From Psychrobacter nivimaris (GTDB taxonomy: Bacteria; Pseudomonadota; Gammaproteobacteria; Pseudomonadales; Moraxellaceae): a stretch of DNA of 64,000 nucleotides. A program made the position numbers and the translations under genes. The notes beneath the pieces were generated by a model. That model was not told the origin of the DNA and did no database searches. It saw only the letters and a program-made list of their open reading frames with translations. The stretch is taken from positions 8,852 through 72,851 of the forward strand of contig NZ_VZIZ01000013.1 of the NCBI RefSeq assembly GCF_009812035.1, in the 5' to 3' direction. Every line of letters begins with the position of its first letter. The stretch's first letter is position 1. Of this stretch, positions 40,506 to 49,027 are shown piece after piece.

Positions 40506-41104
40506 GCGATTATCCTTTTATTGTGTACCCGACGCTATGATTTGGTTTTAATTGCGTGGCGGGTTGCAGAGATAAAATAGTTAGTGGAATTACAGTGTTT
40601 AGGTGATAAAAAGATTGTAGATGATAAAAATGACGGCGTTATTATTGTTGTTTTTGTGGAAGGTAGTAAATAAAAGTAATGAAAGTCTTGCCTTCATTAT
40701 GGTAGAGAATTTTTAAATTTCAAGCCATACATTAGATAGATAACGCTGTTTTTGTATGCTGATTGCAACTGCTACAGCGATTTTCTATAGATCGATTCGA
40801 TGTTGCTATCAGTTCTATATAATTCATCGCTACCCATCATGTGATAGTGCTTTAATAAAATTAATATATTTGGGTTTTATAAATATAAACCTCGTTTACG
40901 ATGAGAGTGGAGAAACGATTTGTCTACTGTTAAGACCACGGCATAATAGACAATTTGTGGTAATCTATGGGCGATACCATAGGTTGCTGCAACCCATCTA
41001 ACAACAGTAGTGAAATGATAAAAATTATAAAATAAAGTCAGTGACGAGCGGCTATCTATCACTAATAAATTGCTTGTCCAAAAGATTATAATAGGAAAAT
41101 AACG
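40506..41104. other. 599-bp intergenic region between divergent phoH and ubiH
   Basis: It should contain both promoters. The DNA is A+T-rich. An 81-codon open frame at 40756-41001 has no ribosome site and an implausible composition. Near 40872-40891 GGTTT and AAACC flank an A+T core as a weak palindrome. No RNA gene is recognised. Confidence 0.55.
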
Positions 41105-42433
41105 ATGCAAGATACTGATTCACATTTATCCAATGCTGACAACATACCTAAAAAGTTTGACAGCATCTCTAAAAAGAAAGAAGCGATAACTGACCAGCAA
41201 GTGCTTATCGCAGGTGGTGGTCATGTTGGTTTGTCCTTTGCATTGCTATTGGCTCATCACGGTATTGCGAGCACCTTATTAGAAAAAAACAGCTATCCAA
41301 CCATCAGTCCAACGGATGACAGTACTCGCAGCCATTATTTAGATAGTCGCAATACAGCGTTATCACGGCGCACGGTACAGATATATCAAGAGATTGGACT
41401 GTGGGATGAATTACAAAGCCATGCCTGCCGTATCGATACCGTACAGATTAGTGAGCAAGGCAGTTTTGGGCGTGCGCAACTGAATAAAGCAGAGGAAAAG
41501 GTCGAGTCATTTGGGCAAGTCATCGAAAACGCTTGGCTGGGTCGTAAGCTTTTATTAGCCGCACAGCAAGCGCCACTAATTACCTTGATAGATAATGCCA
41601 ATGTGACAACTGTTCAGCAGCAGACCGATAGTGTGACGCTTAGCTTTAATTACAATGATGAAGTCGAAAACGAGCAGCAGCTACAAGCTAGCGTATTGGT
41701 CGCTTGTGATGGGCGCGATTCTACAGTACGCCAACTGCTAGATATTAGTACAACTACGTATGACTATCAGCAAACGGCCATCGTCGGCGTAGTAGAGACA
41801 GATACGCCACACGAGCATGCAGCGATTGAGCGTTTTAGTCCAGCTGGCCCACTTGCTGTGCTCCCACTGACTGATCCAGAAGGCGATGGCAACGATGAGT
41901 ATCAGCAAGGTTACAGGCGCTCTGTGGTGTGGGTATGCCCAACAGGTGAAGAAACCAGATACTTAGAAGACGACGCCCATTTCTTGCAGACCCTACAACA
42001 AGCTTTCGGTCAACGCGCTGGTAAGTTTACAACTGCAGGTCGCCGCGGCGCTTATCCATTGACCCGCGTACTAGCAGATAAGCAGGTAGAAGGGCGCTGC
42101 GTCATTATGGGCAATGCTGCTCACACCTTACACCCTGTCGCTGGTCAAGGGTTTAATCTCTGTATGCGAGATGCGCATGTGCTGGCACAAATGCTAAATG
42201 CACAAGTGCTCAAAGGCGCAGATATCGGTGATGCACAGCTATTAAAGCGTTATGAAAAAGCACGTCAAACCGACCAGAAGCGAGTTATTCGTTTTTGTGA
42301 TGCGGTAGTACACGGCTTCACGCATCCTAACCCAGCGATTAAACTGGCACGAAATATGGCGCTATTGGCCTTTGATAAATTGCCAAATATCAAGCCATTA
42401 GTCGCCACTTATGCGATGGGTCTAAAATCATAG
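41105..42433 (+). CDS. ubiH: UbiH/UbiF-family FAD monooxygenase (ubiquinone biosynthesis)
   Basis: Flavoprotein hydroxylase of the aerobic ubiquinone pathway, most like 2-octaprenyl-6-methoxyphenol hydroxylase. It has an FAD dinucleotide motif VLIAGGGHVGLSFALLLAHHG at about residues 34-54, a DG motif (VACDGRDSTVRQ) and the GNAAHTLHPVAGQGFNLCMRD signature of the UbiH/COQ6 family. A roughly 30-residue polar N-terminal extension precedes the Rossmann fold. AGGAAAA lies before the ATG. It is followed after 166 bp by a second member of the family. Which ring position each enzyme hydroxylates cannot be decided from sequence alone. Confidence 0.88.
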   Translation: MQDTDSHLSNADNIPKKFDSISKKKEAITDQQVLIAGGGHVGLSFALLLAHHGIASTLLEKNSYPTISPTDDSTRSHYLDSRNTALSRRTVQIYQEIGLWDELQSHACRIDTVQISEQGSFGRAQLNKAEEKVESFGQVIENAWLGRKLLLAAQQAPLITLIDNANVTTVQQQTDSVTLSFNYNDEVENEQQLQASVLVACDGRDSTVRQLLDISTTTYDYQQTAIVGVVETDTPHEHAAIERFSPAGPLAVLPLTDPEGDGNDEYQQGYRRSVVWVCPTGEETRYLEDDAHFLQTLQQAFGQRAGKFTTAGRRGAYPLTRVLADKQVEGRCVIMGNAAHTLHPVAGQGFNLCMRDAHVLAQMLNAQVLKGADIGDAQLLKRYEKARQTDQKRVIRFCDAVVHGFTHPNPAIKLARNMALLAFDKLPNIKPLVATYAMGLKS

Positions 42434-42450
42434 CGCTATAGTTAATCTTC

Positions 42451-42529
42451 TTTAAAAGAGTGACAGCGTTAACCTCGCTTGAAATATTGCCTATACATCT
42501 GCACTCGGTTGCCTTGTCTCTCTTTTAAA
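42451..42529. repeat. inverted repeat between the two ubiquinone hydroxylase genes
   Basis: TTTAAAAGAGTGACA (42451-42465) is complementary to TGTCTCTCTTTTAAA (42515-42529) with one mismatch, with a 49-base spacer. No T-run follows, so it is not an obvious terminator. Confidence 0.6.
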
Positions 42530-42599
42530 CTGAATCAACTAACTGTAATTAAGATTGATAATAAGCATTCTAATATTGAACAATATTGAGAGACACCTT

Positions 42600-43883
42600 A
42601 TGAAGAACAACCATACGCTGATTATCGGTAGCGGTATCGTTGGGGCAACGCTTGCGCTAAAGCTGGCACAAGATAAAATGCCGGTGACGTTGATTGATGC
42701 CCGTCCTGAGCGTGATGAGTCAGCTTGGCAACATGAACTTAGCAAACGTGATGCACGTGTCTATGCACTTAGTATGGCTAGTATTAATTTGCTTAAAGAT
42801 ATTGGCGCGTGGCAAAAGATTGCTGCCTCTGAGCGTAAGGCTGATTACTCGCAAATGCAGGTATGGCAGCTAAATGGGATGGGTGAGTTATTATTTGGCA
42901 AAAGTGAAGATATTGGCGCCGAGGATAATAGTAGTAAAATTCATGAACCTATATTATTAGGAAGTATGGTCGAGCCTGCTGTCATTGAGCACGCCTTATG
43001 GCAGCGTTTGCATGAAGAGGATGTCAGCGACTATCTGACCATTATCGCTGGTCATAAAGTTGTCAATATGGATTGGCTAGGGGCGCAGCAAGGCTACCGT
43101 GTAACTCTAGACAATGGCGAGGCGATTGATACACGTCTATTAGTTGGCGCTGATGGGCGCGGTTCATTTGTCCGTCAGCAAGCAGGGATTGGTGTAGATA
43201 CGTTTGACTATAATCAAACGGCGATTTGCTGTGCGATTCAGACTGAGAAACCGCATCAAGCGACAGCACGTCAAGCCATGCTACCGACGGGTACACTGGC
43301 ACTATTGCCATTAGCAGATATAACCGATGCTGATAAGACAAACCCGCAGCATTGGCAGTCGATCGTATGGACATTGCCGCGCAATCAAGCATTAGCACTG
43401 ATAGAGGAAGAAGATCGATTTGTCGCTGATAAGTTAGCAGCTGCTAGCAATTACGAGCTGGGTGCGATTAATCAGATTGAGTCTATCGCTAGTTTTCCAT
43501 TAGCGGCACAGCAAGCGAAAAGCTACGTGGCGGATAACTTGGTGCTGATCGGTGATGCTGCTCATGGCGTGCATCCGCTGGCGGGTCAAGGATTGAACCT
43601 TGGCATGCTGGATGTGCAAGTATTATGTGAACAGCTAACGCATGACTTTACCCGTAGTGGCGGCACGCTGTGGGGCAGCAATCAAACGCTGCGTCATTAT
43701 GAGCGTTCGCGCCGTCCGCATAATAGCCTAATGATGCATAGCTTTTCTGCGCTTAACTGGCTATTTGCAGGGTCGCTTGCACAAGTGCGCCCTGTGCAGC
43801 AGATACGTAATGAAGGTATGTACCGAGTTAGCAAAATCAAGCCATTAATGCGTTTGTTTGCTAAGCAGGCGAGTGGTGTGTAG
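42600..43883 (+). CDS. UbiI/UbiF/VisC-family FAD monooxygenase (ubiquinone biosynthesis)
   Basis: Second flavin hydroxylase of the UbiH/COQ6 family. FAD motif IIGSGIVGATLALKL, NADP/FAD DG motif GADGRGSFVRQ and signature GDAAHGVHPLAGQGLNLGMLD are all intact. The start is ATG at 42600 (427 aa), because the longer frame opens with a TTG at 42555 and adds a non-homologous stretch. It is related to the preceding gene (both near 440 codons), so the pair looks like an old duplication serving two hydroxylation steps. UbiF, UbiI and UbiM functions cannot be separated here. Confidence 0.85.
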   Translation: MKNNHTLIIGSGIVGATLALKLAQDKMPVTLIDARPERDESAWQHELSKRDARVYALSMASINLLKDIGAWQKIAASERKADYSQMQVWQLNGMGELLFGKSEDIGAEDNSSKIHEPILLGSMVEPAVIEHALWQRLHEEDVSDYLTIIAGHKVVNMDWLGAQQGYRVTLDNGEAIDTRLLVGADGRGSFVRQQAGIGVDTFDYNQTAICCAIQTEKPHQATARQAMLPTGTLALLPLADITDADKTNPQHWQSIVWTLPRNQALALIEEEDRFVADKLAAASNYELGAINQIESIASFPLAAQQAKSYVADNLVLIGDAAHGVHPLAGQGLNLGMLDVQVLCEQLTHDFTRSGGTLWGSNQTLRHYERSRRPHNSLMMHSFSALNWLFAGSLAQVRPVQQIRNEGMYRVSKIKPLMRLFAKQASGV

Positions 43884-43919
43884 GAATAATAATTTAAATT
43901 AAATAATAAGAATATTTTC

Positions 43920-45152
43920 ATGAAACACATTTTAATCGACTATGAGAACATTCAGCCCAAAAGCTTCGATAATGTAGAGGTGGATGAATGCCATGTATGG
44001 CTGTTTTTGGGTATCAATCAGCAGAAGAGTTTACCTCTTAAATTGGTTGAAAACTTGCTCAGGTTTGATAATGAAAATGTGCACATTATTAGGATGCAAC
44101 ATGCAGGGAAGAATGCGCTAGATTTTTACTTGTCTTTTTATCTTGGCAAAATCTCTGAAATTGATCCTAGTGCTGATGTTTGTATTTTAGCAAGAGATAG
44201 TGGTTATGATATCTTGGTTGAGCATCTCAATAGTGCTTATGATGGTATGAACATCATGCGGTTAGAAAATTCTAATCAGCTAACAGTGGCTTACGAGTCA
44301 AACATAGAAAGTGCACCAGATATAAAAAAAAGCCAACTTGTCATTGAAGACAGTCATCATGTTTTGTGTGATGACGTTACTAGCGTTGCCATGGACAATA
44401 AGAAATATTTAGCGCAAAGCCTTGAAGAGAGCGTTCCCAAATCGGTTATACATGAGTGTTATGTATTGGTTTTTGATAGCATTGTCAATCGTAAGGTTTT
44501 TTTACCGAGCTATAAATCCAACCTATTGTACTCGATAAAGAAGTACGTTCCAGTAACAGTACTAGAGAGATTTAATAGTACTGAGCAAGATTATATTTTT
44601 GAACAGGTTTTTGGAAAATTTATCAAAGCAGGACTTATCAGACTTGATGAAAATGAAGAAAAACTAAGTTATAAAGTAGACAGTCAAGGAATATTAGATT
44701 TAGTCACTGATCAAGTTTTACGAAGCAAGGCAAAAGAAATTGATGGATTGAATAATGTGATAAAGCAAAAACTTGCAAGTTATCGCCAAGCAAATAATCA
44801 GGATCAAATTGATTTAGTTGTAACGTACCTCAAAAAGAAAGACATAATAAAACAGGATAACAAAGCTATCTATTACTCACCTTTCGATAGTATCAAAGGA
44901 AATTCGAGTAAAGTGTCACAAGATGACAATAAGAAGAGCAAAGACTCTGCTACAACATATCAACGTGCAATAGCACAGCTAAAAAGTAGACCAGCAGGTA
45001 CTCGACCATCCAAAAAGTCAAGTTTAACAAACTATCTTAAAAACCATTTACGCAATGAAGACCCTAAAACCATTGATAAGCTAGTTAAACAGATGGTTAG
45101 TAATAAAATAATCGTAATATCAAATACGAATAAGCTGATCTACAAAATATAG
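43920..45152 (+). CDS. PIN/NYN-like domain protein with repeated C-terminal winged-helix-like modules
   Basis: The N-terminal domain (about 1-130) has the acidic pattern of PIN-like nucleases: LIDYEN (D7, E9), NALDFYLSFYLG (D68) and ARDSGYDILVEHL (D93, D97). The C-terminal half appears to hold three related modules ending near residues 255, 320 and 410. The last two are clearest: IDLVVTYLKKKDIIKQDNKAIYYS against IDKLVKQMVSNKIIVISNTNKLIYKI. This suggests nucleic-acid-binding winged helices. The gene is more A+T-rich than its neighbours and sits between core metabolic genes, which hints at acquisition. Function is unknown. An RNase or a defence role is inference only. Confidence 0.8.
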   Translation: MKHILIDYENIQPKSFDNVEVDECHVWLFLGINQQKSLPLKLVENLLRFDNENVHIIRMQHAGKNALDFYLSFYLGKISEIDPSADVCILARDSGYDILVEHLNSAYDGMNIMRLENSNQLTVAYESNIESAPDIKKSQLVIEDSHHVLCDDVTSVAMDNKKYLAQSLEESVPKSVIHECYVLVFDSIVNRKVFLPSYKSNLLYSIKKYVPVTVLERFNSTEQDYIFEQVFGKFIKAGLIRLDENEEKLSYKVDSQGILDLVTDQVLRSKAKEIDGLNNVIKQKLASYRQANNQDQIDLVVTYLKKKDIIKQDNKAIYYSPFDSIKGNSSKVSQDDNKKSKDSATTYQRAIAQLKSRPAGTRPSKKSSLTNYLKNHLRNEDPKTIDKLVKQMVSNKIIVISNTNKLIYKI

Positions 45153-45153
45153 C

Positions 45154-46065
45154 CTACCCAAGCGCCGAAAAGAACACCATCAGCACTGGCGAGACAATAT
45201 TAATCAAAAAGCCAAAGCTAATCGCTAGTGGCACGACTTTTAGACCACCTGACTGCTGAATGATAGGCAAAGTGAAATCTAAACTGGTCGCGCCGCCAAG
45301 CCCAACCGCAGCGGAGGGGTATTTGCGCATAAATACTGGAATAAAGATTAACGCAAAGAACTCACGTACCAAGTCATTAAACAACGCGACACTACCCCAA
45401 ACCGCGCCATAAGCATCGGTCATGACAATCGCTGATAGCGAGTACCAACCAAACCCTGACGATAGTGCTAAGCCTTTCGTCCATGAGACATCCGTAAATA
45501 GTAGCGCGAAAATAAGCCCGCCTGCCAATACTGCTAGCGTAAAGATGACACTCATTTCTACGCCGCGTTTATTAAGTAATACTTCTTTTAAGGTGATGCC
45601 CGAGCCTTTTAAGCCTATACCGACCAGTAATATCAAAATCATCAGCATGACGGTCATAGAGTTTTCAGGCGGCATATAATCAGCAGGCAAGAAATAGCCA
45701 ATCACCATCCCGATCACCACACAAACCACTTGCGCCAAGCTACCTCGAATGCTCACCCGATGCTCTTTAGATTTTACGCTTGGTTTTTTGGCATGCCATG
45801 GACGCAGATGGTCAAACAGCATAAGCGCAAACAATCCTGTACCAATTGTTAATATTGATAGGACGGTGACATATAGAGCAATTTCACCCAGCTGATTACC
45901 TAGACCTTCTACCTGAGACAGCTCAATACCGATCAGCGCTAGGATGATAAATACTAAGTATGATAGACCTTTGTCGGCCACTTTTGTCATGGTAGGGTTA
46001 GACGGAATGGCAAAGCCAATAAACATTGGCATTAGAACCAGAACAAGGGTGACTAGGCTTTCCAT
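45154..46065 (-). CDS. lysO: LysO-family L-lysine exporter
   Basis: Membrane protein of about eight helices in the LysO (E. coli YbjE, DUF340) family, which exports lysine and toxic analogues. The C-terminal half shows the family pattern GFGWYSLSAIVMTDAYGAVWGS, then NDLVREFFALIFIPVFMRKYP and GATSLDFTLPIIQQSGG. The length of 303 aa equals the E. coli protein. Its stop is 1 bp from that of the convergent PIN-like gene, so the two transcripts must overlap or share a terminator within coding DNA. Confidence 0.88.
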   Translation of the reverse strand: MESLVTLVLVLMPMFIGFAIPSNPTMTKVADKGLSYLVFIILALIGIELSQVEGLGNQLGEIALYVTVLSILTIGTGLFALMLFDHLRPWHAKKPSVKSKEHRVSIRGSLAQVVCVVIGMVIGYFLPADYMPPENSMTVMLMILILLVGIGLKGSGITLKEVLLNKRGVEMSVIFTLAVLAGGLIFALLFTDVSWTKGLALSSGFGWYSLSAIVMTDAYGAVWGSVALFNDLVREFFALIFIPVFMRKYPSAAVGLGGATSLDFTLPIIQQSGGLKVVPLAISFGFLINIVSPVLMVFFSALG

Positions 46066-46330
46066 GATAAAGGGCTCGCAGCATTTTTAATAAGGCGTTT
46101 TTAAGAAGCTGAAGATTGTACCATATAAGGTCAGCAATACTGATATGAGCCCCTGAGATTCATTGCAAATCATCGCTCATTGTTGGCCAAAATATAAAAA
46201 ACTGGACGATTATAATGACGATAATAAATATCTTTTTCAAAATGTTTGAACGTTTTTGAGCGCTTTGTAATTCTTTACCTTATAAACTTTTGTTGCTACA
46301 TTAAAGTACTGAAAATATTTGGCTAGACTC

Positions 46331-49024
46331 ATGTCGCTATATCAGCTCAAAACTCAGTTTCAAAATCAACTACGTCCGATGAGTAATGCGCTGGTTGAGC
46401 AAAACATTACCGCTAACCAAGTGACAGTATCCGCTGTTTTATTAAGTATCGGTACTGCCTATATCATTGCCAAACCAGCGGCTGAACAGCATAGGCTGTG
46501 GCTTTTATTGCCTTTATCATTGTTTGTACGTATGGCACTCAATGCTATCGATGGCATGATGGCGCGTGAGCATGGACAGGCCTCAAGGCTCGGAGCCGTG
46601 TTAAACGAGGTAGGTGATATGGTTGCCGATACGGCGCTATTAGCGAGCCTGACCCCTCATATTCTGACCCATCATATCAATGATAAAGAACAGCAGACGT
46701 TAATAGCCAACTTGCCAACGAATATATCAACTTCTCAGCATCATATCACTGCTCTGATCGCTCTTAGTATTGGCACCGAACTGTTAGGCGTTACTAGTAA
46801 TACCATGTTAGGTGTTCGTGCTAACCAAGGGCCTTTAGGCAAAAGCGATCGCGCTTTCATACTAGGGGTGCTTGGTGCCTTTATGGGTATTAGGGCCAAA
46901 GCGCCAGTAGGTATTAAAACGCAGTCGTCTTCGCCTGCTATCAGAATGGGTCAATTATTTATATTAACAGAGGTGATGTTATTAAAGACTTGTCTCAATC
47001 GACTACGTTATATGACAGAGTTATACTTGAGGCGTAACCCACCTAAGCTGCGATCCGTACTGGGTGAGTCAACAAACAACTCACTATCTCTTACTATTGT
47101 TTTGCCAAATACTTCTACTGATAACGCTCGCCCATTGGAGTTCAAAGAAATGCCAACCACAACCGTTGATAGTCAAAAATCCGAAGAACAGGCCAGTGTT
47201 GGTTTTGATTTGCCCGCATCTAAAATCATCAATGGTGAGAGCTGTTATAACGCTTACGATGGCACTGCTATTTATTATCGCTATTGGCTAACGACGCCTT
47301 TAGAATATATTAAGCAAGCCAACCAACCGTTGCGCCAAGTTATCTTATTGCACCGAGGACATGAGCATTCGGGACGATTGACAGAGCTGGGAGAGCAGTT
47401 TGCAACAGCTGGCTATCAAGTGTTTGCTTGGGATGCGCGCGGCAATGGTCGCTCAGGGGGCATTAAAGATCATGCAGAGAGCGTCACAGAGCTTGAGCGA
47501 GATTTAGAGGGTTTCGTCCAGTTGGTGATTGGGCAAACAGGCATTGCTATCGAGGATACATTGATTGTCGCCAGTAGTATCGGCGCGGTATTGGCAGCAG
47601 CATGGGTACACGATTATGCGCCTAATATTCGCGGCATGATACTTGGCACGCCTGCGCTCAGTATTCGTCTATATCTGCCCTTTGCTATACCATCGCTAAA
47701 GGTGGCACGTACGCTAGGTCTGATGTCACGTGTCAGCAGCTATGTTAAAGCACAAGTACTGACCCATGATAAAGACGCGCAGCAGGCTTACAATGCCGAT
47801 CCATTGATATCGAATAGTATCTCGACTGATTTACTCATTGATACCCATGCAACGGGGCAGCGTCTACTCGATGATGCTGGTGCTATCACCGTACCGACGT
47901 TTGTCTTATGTGCGGGCAAGGATTATGTGGTCGATAAACAGGCTGAGCGGAAATTCTATGAGGCGATTAACACACCGATCAAACGCTGGCAGTTGTATCC
48001 AGACAGCTATCATGCAATCTTTCATGAGACCAATAAAGCCGATGTATTTGCCGACTGTATTGAGTTTGCTGAGCAAGTATTTAGCGCACCAGTCCAAGCC
48101 CCTGATCTGAGTACCGCTCACTTAGACAGTGCCAGTAAAGATAAAGTAGACCGTTTGGCGATTAAACCATTCAATCCAAACTTTGCCATTACCCGTTTTG
48201 CGATGCAAAAGTTCGGTCACGTCAGCGATGCGATTGCGACAGGGCTTGAGCATGGATTTGATTCAGGTCACTCGCTGGATCATGTCTATTACAATCAGCC
48301 CAGCGGGCAGAATAAATTTGGACAGGCAGTCGATAAGTTTTATTTAAATAATATTGGTTGGCAAGGTATTCGTATTCGCCGTGAGCACATATTGGAGTTG
48401 GCACGTTTAGCACTTTCATATCTCGAAGATAAAAACCAAAGCAGTAATAAACCATACCAACCAAAACTGTTAGATATCGCTAGTGGACATGGTTTTTATG
48501 CATTTGATCTGCTAACAGAGTTTGCAGATTTGCATGCTGAATTGCGTGATTATGAGATGCATAATATTCAAGCATTGCAAGCAAAATCAGAGCAACTGGC
48601 AATGGCTGGTAGGGTAGTGATAAGCAAAAAAGATGCTTTTGATCCTGCCAGTTATGTCAATGTACGAACGAAAGATGCCAGTACGGGTACGACAGCCTTC
48701 AATATCGCGATTGCTTCTGGGTTATTTGAATTATTCTCTGATAATACGCTACCAGCGACGGCTTTGGCAGGTATTTATGACAGTTTAAAATCGGGCGGTT
48801 ATCTGATTTATACCAACCAACCGTGGCATCCTGAACAGGAATTTATCAGTAAAACACTAAACAATCACCGTGGCAGTAGTTGGGTGATGCGTTGCCGTTC
48901 GCAGGCGGAAATGGATCAATTGGTTGAGCGGGCAGGCTTTAAGAAAGTCACGATGCGTATCGATCGCTTTGGTATCTTTACCGTGTCATTAGCGATTAAA
49001 ACTGCATTAGCTGATAACGAGTAA
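46331..49024 (+). CDS. Three-domain fusion: CDP-alcohol phosphatidyltransferase / alpha-beta hydrolase / SAM methyltransferase (YnbA-YnbC-like)
   Basis: 897 aa from ATG 46331; a longer frame opens with a TTG at 46319. Residues 1-230 form a membrane CDP-alcohol phosphatidyltransferase with DGMMAR at 74-79. The family's first and third aspartates are Asn here (N71, N92), while D74 and D96 remain. Residues about 295-585 are an alpha/beta hydrolase with nucleophile S416 in ASSIG, acid D531 and H561. Residues about 610-897 are a class I methyltransferase with DIASGHG (715-721). E. coli encodes the first domain as YnbA and the last two as YnbC. The fusion implies sequential action on one lipid at the inner membrane. 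It is followed 3 bp later by the patatin-like gene. Confidence 0.88.
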   Translation: MSLYQLKTQFQNQLRPMSNALVEQNITANQVTVSAVLLSIGTAYIIAKPAAEQHRLWLLLPLSLFVRMALNAIDGMMAREHGQASRLGAVLNEVGDMVADTALLASLTPHILTHHINDKEQQTLIANLPTNISTSQHHITALIALSIGTELLGVTSNTMLGVRANQGPLGKSDRAFILGVLGAFMGIRAKAPVGIKTQSSSPAIRMGQLFILTEVMLLKTCLNRLRYMTELYLRRNPPKLRSVLGESTNNSLSLTIVLPNTSTDNARPLEFKEMPTTTVDSQKSEEQASVGFDLPASKIINGESCYNAYDGTAIYYRYWLTTPLEYIKQANQPLRQVILLHRGHEHSGRLTELGEQFATAGYQVFAWDARGNGRSGGIKDHAESVTELERDLEGFVQLVIGQTGIAIEDTLIVASSIGAVLAAAWVHDYAPNIRGMILGTPALSIRLYLPFAIPSLKVARTLGLMSRVSSYVKAQVLTHDKDAQQAYNADPLISNSISTDLLIDTHATGQRLLDDAGAITVPTFVLCAGKDYVVDKQAERKFYEAINTPIKRWQLYPDSYHAIFHETNKADVFADCIEFAEQVFSAPVQAPDLSTAHLDSASKDKVDRLAIKPFNPNFAITRFAMQKFGHVSDAIATGLEHGFDSGHSLDHVYYNQPSGQNKFGQAVDKFYLNNIGWQGIRIRREHILELARLALSYLEDKNQSSNKPYQPKLLDIASGHGFYAFDLLTEFADLHAELRDYEMHNIQALQAKSEQLAMAGRVVISKKDAFDPASYVNVRTKDASTGTTAFNIAIASGLFELFSDNTLPATALAGIYDSLKSGGYLIYTNQPWHPEQEFISKTLNNHRGSSWVMRCRSQAEMDQLVERAGFKKVTMRIDRFGIFTVSLAIKTALADNE

Positions 49025-49027
49025 TAG

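Noticed and set aside
40756..41001. 81-codon plus-strand frame in the phoH-ubiH spacer
   Set aside because: No ribosome site, A+T-rich non-coding surroundings, and implausible amino-acid composition.
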